The notes under the pieces: model-generated
Database searches by the model: none
Seen by the model: the letters and a program-made list of their open reading frames with translations, nothing else
What the model was told of the DNA's origin: nothing
In this document: piece after piece, positions 32,927-43,598 of the stretch
How positions within the stretch are numbered: position 1 is the first letter of the stretch
Layout: each line of letters opens with the position of its first letter
Program-made: the position numbers and the translations under genes
Assembly: GCA_038049695.1 (NCBI GenBank)
Contig: CP142453.1
Span: 34,998,501-35,062,500, forward strand
From: Cinnamomum chago
Lineage: Eukaryota; Streptophyta; Magnoliopsida; Laurales; Lauraceae
Direction of reading: 5' to 3'
Length of the DNA: 64,000 nt

Positions 32927-32998
32927 GTAAATAAACGGGTAAACGGGGGTGCTCAAGGGCACGTAAATAAACGGGTAAACGGGGGTGCTCAAGGGCAC
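32927..32998. repeat. Perfect 36-bp tandem duplication inside the solo LTR
   Basis: GTAAATAAACGGGTAAACGG followed by GGGTGCTCAAGGGCAC occurs twice, at 32927-32962 and 32963-32998, without mismatches. It is a recent local duplication. Confidence 0.9.
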
Positions 32999-33639
32999 AC
33001 TGTCATATCATATCGGGCAATACATTTCGGGACAAGTAACTGTTACTAATGTAACTTCAATGCTTTCGGGAAAACAAGTCATGTAATGCAAATCTCGGGA
33101 CAAGAGGTGAAACAATGAACTATGACAATTTCGGGAAAAGTATTAATTTCAAGATCTATTTAAGTGAATAGGGGTCCCGTATGTCGATTATAACAATTAC
33201 TTGGTACTCCTTGAGTTTGAAGACATTCCGGGCTCCTTATGCACTTTTACTACTTCCAAAATTTAACATGAGCTTATGGGTAGTTCTAGATGTTACAATA
33301 GCAAGAATCAAGATTATCAACGGTCCATCCTAGGTATGACATTAATTCGGAAACATCGAGCAACCTATTCAGTCACCGAAAGGAATAGAATTCGCGATAA
33401 CCAAGGGAAAGACTTGTGTTTAGATATAACGAAGATATCGCGTCGTTCCATCCCGTTCAAGATTGAAATGTATTGAACTTCGATGCTACCGAACCAACCG
33501 TGAAGAGCATCGGCTCAAGACGCTCCCACATATGGTCGAGTGAGTTCGAGGAGGTTAGCCAAGGTCCACGAAGAAAATAAACCTCAATCCGATCGATCGG
33601 CCGAAATTTCTGTACCAGCGCCTTGAAACATTTCAGACA

Positions 33640-33800
33640 GGCCGCATCGCTCGAGCGAATCGAAGGGTTCGCTCGAGCGAACTCATCGGTCGAGCGGATA
33701 TTTAAGTGCGTTCGAGCGACCAAGCTACTGGAATTCCCGTATCCCTTTCTGGACAGGTCGCTCGAGCGAACTGTCATGGTCGCTCGAGCGAACTGTCCAG
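33640..33800. repeat. Cluster of CGCTCGAGCG palindromes inside the solo LTR
   Basis: The palindrome CGCTCGAGCG occurs four times (about 33646, 33671, 33759 and 33780), with degenerate versions GGTCGAGCGG and CGTTCGAGCGA between. An additional CGATCGATCGG lies at about 33591. The second solo LTR carries repeated CGATCGATCG palindromes in a comparable position (53370-53480). Confidence 0.85.
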
Positions 33801-35339
33801 AAACTGAATTCTGGGCAGTTCATTTCCCCTCTTTCTCTTCCTTTTACAACCCTCTTTCAACCATCTTTATACATCAATTGAGGAGTCTAAAACTTGATTC
33901 AAATACCATCAAATGTTTCACAACCTCCATCACATTCCCCTCCATCAACATCACATTCAATCCAAGGAAAGCAAGAATGAAACCATCTCACATAAGATAT
34001 AATTGGGACAAAACAAGAGGAATTAAGGCTATGAACCATCACATATCTATGACAATAAATGTACTATCAAGGCTCTTCATGAGCATTCATTTCAAGTCAA
34101 AGTAATAAATAAACATGTAGGGAGAAACAATAAAATCAACCACATTTCTATAAAACCATATGAGCAAACTTTGACCAAATAAAATGCATACCTTTCTACG
34201 AGATTTAACAAGAGAGAAAAACCCATGAATATGCATTTCAAAATCACTAGAATGTGGCAAGAAACATATGTGAAAACATATATCAAATTATCAAGAATAA
34301 GTAACAAAATTTAGGATTTCTCATAAAACTTTGATAACATCAAAACCATCCATTCATCCACTTGCCTCGGGTTAAGAAGATGCACAAATCACTCCACAAA
34401 AGCCTCAAAGAAGTCTCTAGCTCCAAACCTACCAAAACCCCCAAATTTTCCCATGAAAACCCTAGAAAATCCAATCCATTGCAAACCTCAATGAAAATCC
34501 ATGAATGGAAGATAAAAATACTCCAAATGGTTTGGGAAAACAAGGATTAAAAGAAAGAAACCAAATGCTAACCTTTAAAGCCTTGAACCAAGAAGAAGAG
34601 CTTGAAAAGAGAAGTTGCCTTTGCTCAAAATCCATGAAAATAACATCTTTGGAAAGCTTGGAAGGTATGGAAGATAATGAGGAGATCAAATCTCCATTTA
34701 CAATCAAGAGAAGCCAAGGGAGAGAGGAGAGAGAGAGTGGCTGAGAGAGGAGTGGTTCCAGCTCTTGCTGGAACCGTTGCAGGGAAATGGATGAAGAGGA
34801 AGGAGAAGGAACCCATTTTATAAAGGGGTGGGTGTGGGCCCCACCTCACTTAAACTTCTCAAGGGAAAAACACAAGTTTCTGGGCCCCGGATGAAAACGA
34901 CGAAGAAGACAAAATTCATCAGCGAAAAATCTACTTTCCAAAAAGTCTAATTTTGCCAAATTCTGAGATTTTTGAAATTAATGGACAGATTTGGTGTGAA
35001 AAGACTGTTTTGCCCTCGAGGCCAAGAAATCGGTTTTTGGGTTCTCAAATGGATATGGGATCAACATGAAAGTTGTAGGATTCCTCAAGATGAATGCAAC
35101 GGGCCAAAAACACAATACGAAACAAATCGGGAAAATCTCACAAGAAAAGCAAAGCCGAAAAGGGAACCCCCAAAGGGCCCCACAAGCTACCAAAGCACTC
35201 AAAAGCCCAAAACTAGAAGAAAAATCATTCTAGCTCACAAACTCAACCCAACAAATACTAATCCCACTAAAAGAACTAATCCACAAATAAAACAACACTA
35301 ATCCAAGAGATTAGGGGTCGGGTTCTCACAGGCATAGAC

Positions 35340-35480
35340 CTAAATAACAGTTGGATTTTGTGGGCAAACATAAGATTTTCATGTGGGTTTTATGGGCAAA
35401 TCTAGGATTTTCATGTGGGTTTTGGGGGCTGACCTGAGTTTTCAAGTGGGTTTAGACATGAATCCAAGATTTTCATGCAA
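35340..35480. repeat. Short imperfect tandem repeats
   Basis: ATTTTCATGTGGGTTTT and GGGCAAA-C-TAGGATTTTC variants repeat with a period of about 35 bp directly after the solo LTR target duplication. Confidence 0.55.
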
Positions 35481-35596
35481 GTCTTGGAGGCCGGCATACC
35501 CAAGTCCAAGGGGACGACTGCCTCTAGAACCATATGTGTGGGGTACTCCCTACCTTCCATTGAAATTGTGGTGTTGATAAAGAATCGGTCAAAACT

Positions 35597-35925
35597 TTTT
35601 TTTTTTTTTTTTGTAACCCAGCGAAGGGGCTGGGACCCTAAGACTCAAGAGAACTCGAGCAAGCGAGGGTATAAACACAACTCACACATAAGAGGAGAGA
35701 TCGACACAACTCACACATGCAAGGTAATAGACACTCGCATATGCGAGACATTGACAACTAACACGTGTAATGTGATGGAAACTCACACATGCAATGAGAC
35801 ATAAACACAACTCAAACATAAGAGGTAATAAAAATTCACATATGCAAAGAGGGAGGAAGCCCAGTTAATCGAAACCAAGACCTCCCAATGAAAACTGCCA
35901 CTCCTTACCTAGTGAAGACTAGTCG
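35597..35925 (-). repeat. Candidate SINE with poly-A tail (plus-strand poly-T)
   Basis: On the minus strand the unit would run from about 35925 to a poly-A tail at 35614-35597. It contains GGTCTTGGTTTCGATTAACT, close to an RNA polymerase III B box, and ends GGTCCCAGCCCCTTCGCTGGG before the A tail. The interior contains repeated CACAACTCACACATG-type phrases. The A box is not clear and no target duplication was found. Confidence 0.4.
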
Positions 35926-36144
35926 AACCAATGAAAAATAGAATTTGAGCGGGTTGGATCCACTAATTATATGAAATTATTTTTCTAATCTTTTTCTTAT
36001 TTTTACTCCGTAACTCAGCTGGGTCAAACTGGGCTAGAATGAACTGCCTACACTGCCGGTTTATCTAGTCCATATTTTAAAACATTAACAATACTTAAAT
36101 GAGACATACACCACCAATTCCAACGAGGTATGGAGAAATGAAAC

Positions 36145-37010
36145 TGTGTGGGGGCATTTCCATAATGCCAAAGCTAAGTCTGACTTCGGCAAAAGCACCA
36201 ACTAGACTTGACCTCGGCCACGTAACTCGAAACCGACTGTTACGCCCGTTTATGCACCACCTCGGCTTCTGCATCTCTTTAAACCAGCTGATCTCGCATC
36301 GGTTCTATTGTTAGCACACTCATTCTGGTCTCGGCTGTGTGCCTTGGCCTTAGTCGTACCTCTGTTGTGGCTGTATGACGAGCTACCGACCGAGACAGGC
36401 CCTGACAGTCATGCCCTACCTTCGAACACGTGGCAGGATACAAGTGCGCGCTGATGGGACAGATACATCATCCCAGCCGTCCAGAATCCTTACCAAATCC
36501 CTGACAAAGAGGCATCCAGCGGCTACAACCATATCAGAGCAGGGCCCAAGAAAGGATCCGATGGGACCTTTGTCGCCAACAAGTCAAGACAAGATCAGGC
36601 TCAATGTGACTGGATTTAATGCGAAGATTGGCTGATCGGACCATCATTTAATGCAATGTGGGTTGTGATGGATCCTCATTAATTACTTTATGAGCTGAAG
36701 AGACCTTAGCAGTCAAATCATTAGGCCCACTATCAAATGTCAAAAGATTTCTCTCCTATAAAGAGAAGACCAGTCCAACTCAGGTACAAATGCATGCAAT
36801 CCCCCTAGTCGTTACTCTGCCTCTCTTCTTCCTCAACCTTAGTCCCTACACTAACTAAAGCATCAGAGAGCCCTGCACTGCCCACGGCTAGGGTCCTCTG
36901 ACTGTTTTCGCTCCCCTTTCAGGTCCCTGAAGAGGCTAGCTCTCCACAGTCGATTGGATAAGTCCTTTAAGGCAACCCCTAATCTCGTGAGATATTTTTT
37001 TGCACTTACA
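36145..37010 (+). repeat. 5' LTR of the gypsy element
   Basis: Starts TGTGTGGGGGCATTTCC and ends TTTTTTGCACTTACA. It contains CTCCTATAAAGAGAAGACC, a TATA-type core promoter, at about 36755. The last 427 bp match the 3' LTR remnant closely. Confidence 0.9.
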
Positions 37011-37030
37011 ATTGGCGTCGTCTGTGGGAA
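37011..37030 (+). other. Primer binding site region
   Basis: ATTGGCGTCGTCTGTGGGAA lies directly after the 5' LTR, the usual place and form of the tRNA primer site in this group of plant gypsy elements (TGGCG-CGTCTGTGGGA). Confidence 0.7.
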
Positions 37031-37056
37031 CAGATTGTAAAGTCTTCCCTGACACT

Positions 37057-38835
37057 ATGACTAGGAGAGCTGCAAAAGGCGGAGAAACATCCAAAATAGG
37101 ACGTGCGGGACCGTCTTCGATCATCCTTCCAGCCAAGAAGAGGTCTGGGACAAAAACCGTTGTAGACGACTTCGACGAACGCCATTTCATCCCAATCAAC
37201 GTCCAGGTGCACCATCTTCATTCAGAGTCGCTCTCAAGAGGAGTAACGGCGTCTCTCCAGAGAGGAGACTCTCGACAATATCTTAGAGAGGATCCTCTGC
37301 CAAGTCAAGCCCGACGGAGCGAGTCCCCAGTAGTAGACAGGCCGGTTCTATCCGACCATCATGAGGATGACGATGATGAAGATTATAACCCTGATGAAGA
37401 CTTTGATTCTACCCTTGAGGAGATTTGAGCACAGAATGCCACCATCCGAGATAAGGATGCTTTGATTTATTAGCTCCAACAATAGTTGAAGGAGAGAGCA
37501 GCAGGTTCAACCAAACAACACTGACGGCGACGTGACGAGGAGAAGGCTTCTCATAGCAGGCAGACTGCTGTTCCCGATAGAGACCCGAGAACTCACTAGA
37601 ACCAGAAGAGGCGTGATCGAGCTCGTGATGAAGGCTCGAGCACCCGTCACAGTCATTCGAGGAGAGTGTCAGAAACCATACCAGAGGCCAGATACGACAA
37701 CCAGAAATGACTCGACAAGCGCATCAGGCAGACGGTCCAGCATAATTTGGAGGTGGCTGGTCTCACCCGAGACCAGCGAGATGTCTGTGAGTCTATCGAT
37801 CTCGGCACGTCCCCTTTCACTCGCGACACCATAAATTTTCCCCTTCCGAGGAAATTCACCGTCCTGAGATTCGTCACCTACGACGGAACCTCGGACCCGG
37901 CTGCTCATCTTCGACACTTCTCTCAGAGGATGTCCGTCTTGGGAGACGAAGGTCATTTGAACTGTAGAGTCATTTCCTCCAGCTAGGGTGACCTCCCCTT
38001 GAAATGGTTCTGCGCGCTCCCGCAGTGGTCCATCTCGAGTTGGCAACAGCTCCAGCATTCCTTCATGAAGAAATTCCAGGCCTACATAGTCATGCCAAAG
38101 ACGGATGCGGATATAATGGCCTTGAAGATGAAGCGAGAGGAGAATATCACCCAGTTCGCCAAGCGATTATGGACGGTGTACAGCCAGATTGAGAACTCTA
38201 AAGACGAAGTGACGATCTTTGCCTTTCAAAATGCTCTACTGCCAGACAATGATCTTCGCAAAGATCTGGCCAGAAACCCTGTGACATCTATAACGGCACT
38301 AATGACAAGAGTAAACCGCTTCATTTTTCAAGAGGACGATCAGATCCGAGCTCGGGAGAACTTCGGCATTGGACAGAGGAGCCGAGATGGCGAACCTTCG
38401 AAGAAAAACAAGGGGTCATTTCGGAGGGAGGAACCGGACAGACACTGGACGCCTGTTAGCTCGGCGAAGGCTCTGGCATCCACCTCAGGAGGCAACAAGA
38501 AACCCAGGCTGACTGTCGACCCTCACAGAGCCGTCAATACCATCTTCAAAGATCCTATTCATAAGATTATGAATAAAATCAAATCAAAGTCGTACTTCAG
38601 CTGGTCACAGCCCATGAGAGGAGACCCATCTGCACGTTATCAGAGCAGATTCTGTGCTTACCATAAGCAGAGCGGACACAAGACCGATGAGTGCAGAATA
38701 CTCAGGTCGCACCTAGACAAGCTCGTCCAAGATGGACATCTGAAGGACTATATCAAGGCGGTACTAGGGATGACAACCGAGCTCTGTGCCAAGAAGCAAA
38801 AGGCCAATACAGTGATGAGTCCGAAAGACTCATAA
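37057..38835 (+). pseudogene. gag of gypsy element, interrupted
   Basis: The ATG at 37057 opens MTRRAAKGGETSKIGRAG and runs to a TGA at 37426-37428. Further stops follow near 37471. Coding resumes through 37747-37985 and 37999-38835. The capsid part includes FMKKFQAYIVMPKTDADIMA, and a CxxHxxxGHxTxxC-like knuckle (FCAYHKQSGHKTDECRIL) lies at about 38652-38705, followed by HLDKLVQDGHLKDYI. Gag packages the element RNA. At least three stops or frameshifts inactivate it. Confidence 0.85.
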
Positions 38836-38989
38836 ATGTCATCCATCTAGCTCCCCTTCCTAAGGGGAGTAACCGAGCTCGTGCCGAGTCCAGGCAAGCC
38901 TCCCATGGTAAACAGGTGATGACGGGCGAGCTCTAATCTGCTGCCAAAAGAGCTCGGAGAGAGCGACCCAAGATCTGGTTCTCAGATGA

Positions 38990-39470
38990 AGATTTAGGAG
39001 GGGTCCAACTCCCCCACAATGACCAGCTCATTGTCACCCTAAAGCTGAAAAACTGCAAGGTACAAAGGATCCTCGTCGACCCCGGCAGTTCATCCGAGGT
39101 CCTCTACTTCGACTGCTTCAAGAGGATGGGACTTTCACAAGAAGACTTGCAGCAGGCCCGTACTCCTCTCATAGGTTTCAGTGCCAAACCAGTGTACCCT
39201 AAGGGGAAGGTGACTCTCAGAGTCCAAGTCGGAGGAGCTTCCGTGATGGCAGACTTCCTAGTAATTGATGCGCCATCCCCCTATAACGCCATAATGGGCA
39301 GGACATGGCTCCATAGCATGGAAGCAGTCCCCTCCACTCACCATCAAAAACTGAAGTTCCCGTTGGAAGATAGAAATGGCAGAGTGGAGATTGTCACAGT
39401 CAGAGGAGACCAACAGATGACCAAGCAGTGTTTGATGGCCGTGGTGCTTGGAGAGCGAGAGCCCAAATAG
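38990..39470 (+). pseudogene. Aspartic protease domain of gypsy element
   Basis: KNCKVQRILVDPGSSSEVLY at about 39048-39110 carries the retroviral-type active-site D (LVDPGSS). YNAIMGRTWLHSMEAVPST at about 39280-39335 is the conserved downstream segment of plant gypsy proteases. The open frame ends at a stop at 39468-39470, before the RT. Confidence 0.85.
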
Positions 39471-39476
39471 GTCAAC

Positions 39477-40532
39477 ATGGCCGAAATGGAGAAAAAGTTG
39501 GATGAGATCGGCCAAGACCCGGATACGAAGAGCGTGGAACACCTGACCGAGGTCAGGATCGACCCGCATGATTCGGAGAGATTCTTCCTACTCGAGAGCC
39601 AGCTTACCGAGCTAGAAAGGTCCAAGCTAGTCGAATTCTTGATGCTGAATAGAGAAGTCTTCGCCTGGACGCCCTATGAGATGCCCGGCATCGATCCCAA
39701 TGTAATGTGCCATAAGTTGAATGTGGATCCTAACCACAAGCCAGTGATGCAGAAGGCTCGCAGAGCTGGGGTACCACAAACAAAGGCCGTGATCGAGGAA
39801 GTGGACAAGTTGCTCGAGACCGAAGTGATCAAAGAAGTCCAATATCCAGCCTGGTTAGCTAACACGGTGGTGGTCGGGAAGAAAATGGAAAACTGGAGAG
39901 TGTGCGTCGACTTCACCGATCTCAACAAAGCCTGCCCCAAGGACAACTTTCCTCTCTAAAAAATTGATCAGATGATCGACGCCACCACTAGTCATGACAG
40001 GATGAGTTTCCTCGACGCGTATCGGGGTTATCATCAAATACCGATGCAGGGGCCAGATGAAGAGAATACCGCCTTCTTAACACCCAGAGGCACCTACTGT
40101 TACAAGGTGATACCATTTGGGTTGAAGAACGCGGGAGCGACCTATCAGCGGCTTGTCACCAAGATGTTCCAGGCACAGCTCGGCAAAACCGTTGAAGTGT
40201 ACATTGATGATATGGTCGTCAAATCCAAGCAAGCGCAGAATCAAATGGAAGATCTAGCCCAAGTTTTCGACATCCTGAAGAAGTTCAAGCTGAAACTAAA
40301 CACTTCCAAGTGTGCTTTCGGTGTCGGCTCCGGCAAGTTTCTTAGGAGTTTGGTCACACGAAGAGGAATCGATGCCAACCCAGATCAAATATCAGCCATC
40401 CTCAAAGTGCAAAGTCCGACTACCGCAAAAGAAGTCCAGAAACTCACCAGCATGGCAGCCGCACTGAGTCACTTCATTAGCAGATCCTCAGATAAGTGCC
40501 GGTCCTTTTTTCAACTTCTTAGAAAAAATTAA
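39477..40532 (+). pseudogene. Reverse transcriptase domain of gypsy element, one in-frame stop
   Basis: The frame 39477-39956 includes EVIKEVQYPAWLANTVVVGK and WRVCVDFTDLNKACPKDNFP, then a TAA at about 39957. The same frame resumes with DAYRGYHQIPM, TPRGTYCYKVIPFGLKNAGA and the catalytic YIDDMVVKSK motif at about 40201-40230. It ends RSFFQLLRKN and TAA at 40530-40532. The order and spacing are normal for Ty3/gypsy RT. The single nonsense codon and the frame breaks on either side show that it is inactive. Confidence 0.92.
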
Positions 40533-40534
40533 AA

Positions 40535-40934
40535 TTTCAGTGGACTCCAAAGTGTGACCAGGCCCTGCAGGCACTCAAGACATATCTCTCTTCACCCCCT
40601 TACTTTCAACTCCAAAACAGGGAGAAACCTTGTATTTATATTTGGCGGTCTCGGATCATGTGGTAAGCTCGGTCCTCGTCAGGGAGGAAGACAAGCTTCA
40701 AAAACCAATTTACTATACGAGCAAAACCCTCCTTGATGCCGAGACCAGATATTTACAATTGGAGAAGCTCGCGCTGGCGCTCGTCAGTGCCTCGCGTAAG
40801 CTCTCCCATTATTTTTAAACTCACACAATTGTGGTTGTTACGGAACACCCACTTAAACCTATTTTCAAAAAGGCTGACTTTTCAAGAAGAATTTTCAGAT
40901 GGGTCATCGAACTGGGACAGTATGATATTCAATA
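40535..40934 (+). pseudogene. RNase H fragment of gypsy element, truncated by deletion
   Basis: LYLAVSDHVVSSVLVREE and KPIYYTSKTLLDAETRYLQL at about 40633-40765 are RNase H motifs of gypsy elements, with frame changes around them. It continues to about ELGQYDIQYQ at 40905-40934 and is then cut by the junction into 3' LTR sequence. Confidence 0.85.
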
Positions 40935-41361
40935 TCAAGACAAGATCAGGCCCAATGTGACCGCATTTAATGCGAAGATGGGCTGATCGGACCATTATTT
41001 AATGCAATGTGGGCTATGGTGGATCCTCATTAATTACTTTGTGGGCTGAAGAGACCTTAGCAGTCAAATCATTAGGCCCACTATCAAATGTCAAAAGATT
41101 TCTCTCCTATAAAGAGAAGACCAGTCCAACTCAGGTACGCATGCATGCAATCCCCCTATTCGCTACTCTGCCTCTCTTCTTCCTCAACCTTAGTCCCTGC
41201 ACTAACTAAAGCATTGGAGAGCCCTGTGCTGCCCACAGCCAGGGTCCTCTGACTGTTTTCGCTCCCCTTTCAGGTCCCTGAAGAGGCTAGCTCTCCACAG
41301 TCGATTGGATAAGTCCTTTAAGGCAACCCCTAATCTTGTGAGATATTTTTTTGCACTTACA
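40935..41361 (+). repeat. 3' LTR remnant (last 427 bp)
   Basis: It corresponds to 36584-37010 of the 5' LTR with few differences, for example GGATTTAATGCG/GCATTTAATGCG and the TATAAAGAGAAGACC promoter core. It ends TTTTGCACTTACA and is followed by the GAAAC target duplication. Confidence 0.9.
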
Positions 41362-41366
41362 GAAAC

Positions 41367-43560
41367 CAATATAAATGTCAACGAAAATCTTATGACAGTT
41401 GAAATGTCTTTATTATCAAGATAAAAAAAAAAAAGGAAGTTGGAAGTTTGAGTCATCTTACCTGAAAAGACATAAAAAGTGAATTTCAAGCTAATATGAA
41501 ACTAATCATGAGTGTGTATATATATATATATATATATCTCTTTGGAAGTAAGAAAAGCCTTCTCTTGAGCTTATTTGCAAAATTTCTACAACAGAACGAC
41601 TTCCAAAATCAAAGAAAGAAAGCAAGAGAGAATTTTCAGAACTCCAGGAATTTGTAACAAACGTCAAATATGTTCAAAGATAATTGCCCCTTGAAGATGA
41701 CCCACAGACAAGATTCAAACAGACTAACACATCCAACATATCTTTTTAGTGTCTATTGAGTATCTTGCCTGGTTCCTTGTCACTTCTGTAGTAATCTGTA
41801 GTCCCTACATAAAATAAGCAGAGATTGGGTTGTCCCTGCAATTTGCAAATAATGCACAGTTGAGTGGATAGAGGTATACCTCAAGTCACTTTCACATGCA
41901 AATGCTTTTAAATTTGTCCAGCCATGGGCTGAATTTCCCCATTGATCTCACAGCATAAAGATTTCTCCACAACTGCAAGATAAGGCACGTTTCGGCTATG
42001 AGAAAGGGCGGAACCAGGAAATTTATTTAGGGGGGTCAAAGGAAAAAAAAAAAAGTCTGTAAACAAAATTGCAATGTAAAATAATTTATAAAAGAGAAAG
42101 TGGATTTGTCATTCTTCTTCTTTATTCATGCATTAAGGTTTGTTGGGTAAACGCCGTGGAAGTGGAAGCGGAAACGGTCCGCAGAATCAATTTCCTACCA
42201 CCCTAAGTGGGAAGCGCGGATCCACGCCATCGTGGAATTGAACAACCACGTGGGAAAGATCTCACCCAACACATCCAGTTGGTAAGGGAGCCCAGTCACT
42301 TGGGAAAGATCTCACACACACGAAAAGAAGTCATGACATATCCAAGGTTTAGATCCTAGCCAACCAGATGAGAAACATGGTTGCTAACTAACTGGGCAAC
42401 AACATGTCTTCCATTTATTTGAGCTTTTGAAGCCTATAACTTGTGAACAAATGGGTATGAAAGCCAAAATTAGAGGTCTGGATCCAGGTATATGGGATGT
42501 AGTCATGGATCCAATTGTGTTCCACGGTCCAACATGAGGATCTTAAGCTGGTACCGATTAAAGAATAGTGTTAAAATGAAGACGATGAGCTTTAAGCTGG
42601 AAGGTTCACGGGCACGCCAGTCCATGCCCAATTAAACTATATTAAAGCCAAGTTTTCTAAAGCAAATTTTGACTATAACCATTAATTCTGATAGAGAGTT
42701 ATATGCTTCTCTGTAACTAACCCATATTATCACCCCAGTTCCACATGCAACCACTCTACTTCTTCCCACTTCTCACACCTTTCTTTTCAACCACTTCATT
42801 TTCCACCCAAATCTCATATATACTTTCAATGTATATACTAGTTCCCCTTTCCCTTTCACCCAACTTCTCCTCCTTTGTTTCTATACACACTCCTAGGTTA
42901 AAAAAAGGAAAAAATAGGTACTGTCATAATCCTCTTTTTCTTTTGTTTTATGTCAGTAAGTGTCTGAGGATAATCCTATGTAATTATAATTTCTTTTTAA
43001 TTAATTTTTATATATACCCATGCTTGGAATAGGTCAGTGTGCTAGACCATTAGATTTATGCGATTCACAAGGTATAAAGTGGGGAATTATTCCTCTTAAA
43101 GGATGGATGTTTTCATAGTCCTTTTTCCACCTTTGATCTCTCACTCTTAAGGCGAAGAGGCAGAATGAAATTTTTTTCTTGGGGCCCACTATATAAAAAA
43201 AGATTTCTTAGAGGGGCATTGTTAAAAGGTAATAAAATCCTTTGTAACATAATGATGATTGTCCTTTTTTTTAGAGCCAATTCTAAAAGTAAAATTCTTC
43301 AGTACACCAAGGGGATTTACCAAGTTTTTGTTTAGGAAGGCCATCCCCAGCCCCTACCTCGTTCCGACCTTTTTTGTATGGCCGCTTTTCTAAGGAAAAA
43401 GCATGTTTGTATGGCCGCTTTTCTAAGGAAAAAACATGAAAAGTGGAAATAGTTTTTTATAGTGTTAAAATTCTCACATTTGGTGTGTCCTATTTTCCTC
43501 ATAGAAAAGCGAGAAAAATAAACTTACTTTTCCGTGATTCCGCGATAAACCATTTTTATT
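41367..43560. other. Intergenic, no gene recognised
   Basis: Contains a (TA)n run at about 41517-41537. A duplicated phrase, TGGGAAAGATCTCACACA / TGGGAAAGATCTCACCCA, occurs at about 42250 and 42300, and TGTATGGCCGCTTTTCTAAG twice at about 43374 and 43408. The open frame 42745-43032 is T/S-rich without a domain. Confidence 0.4.

Positions 43561-43563
<3 letters not shown>

Positions 43564-43591
<28 letters not shown>
43564..43591. repeat. Run of 28 G
   Basis: An uninterrupted G homopolymer of 28 bases, seven bases upstream of a 672-bp tandem duplication. Such a run is hard to sequence and its length may not be exact. Confidence 0.9.
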
Positions 43592-43598
43592 TTCCCGC

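Larger units (their letters stand above)
31082..35330. mobile_element. Solo LTR, 4.25 kb, with 5-bp target duplication
   Basis: It begins TGTCACGCCCCCGAACCG at 31082 and ends GGGGTCGGGTTCTCACA at 35330 (TG...CA). A perfect 5-bp repeat GGCAT lies at 31077-31081 and 35331-35335. There is no gag-pol coding sequence inside. LTRs this long, with a TGTCACG start, are typical of Del/Tekay chromoviruses; that lineage is an inference. The most economical reading is a solo LTR left by recombination between two LTRs. Confidence 0.82.
36145..41361 (+). mobile_element. Ty3/gypsy (Tat-type) retrotransposon with internal deletion
   Basis: Flanked by the perfect 5-bp repeat GAAAC (36140-36144 and 41362-41366). 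The 5' LTR is 36145-37010. A primer-site-like sequence (ATTGGCGTCGTCTGTGGGAA) begins at 37011. gag, protease, reverse transcriptase and part of RNase H follow in normal order. At about 40935 the RNase H reading jumps directly into LTR sequence matching position 36584, so the end of RNase H, all of integrase, the 3' non-coding region and the first half of the 3' LTR are missing. The gag zinc-knuckle and RT style suit the Tat lineage; this is from memory. Confidence 0.9.

Noticed and set aside
34972..35301. Open frame near the right end of the first solo LTR
   Set aside because: No domain, Lys/Pro/Thr-rich composition, and it lies inside a non-coding LTR.
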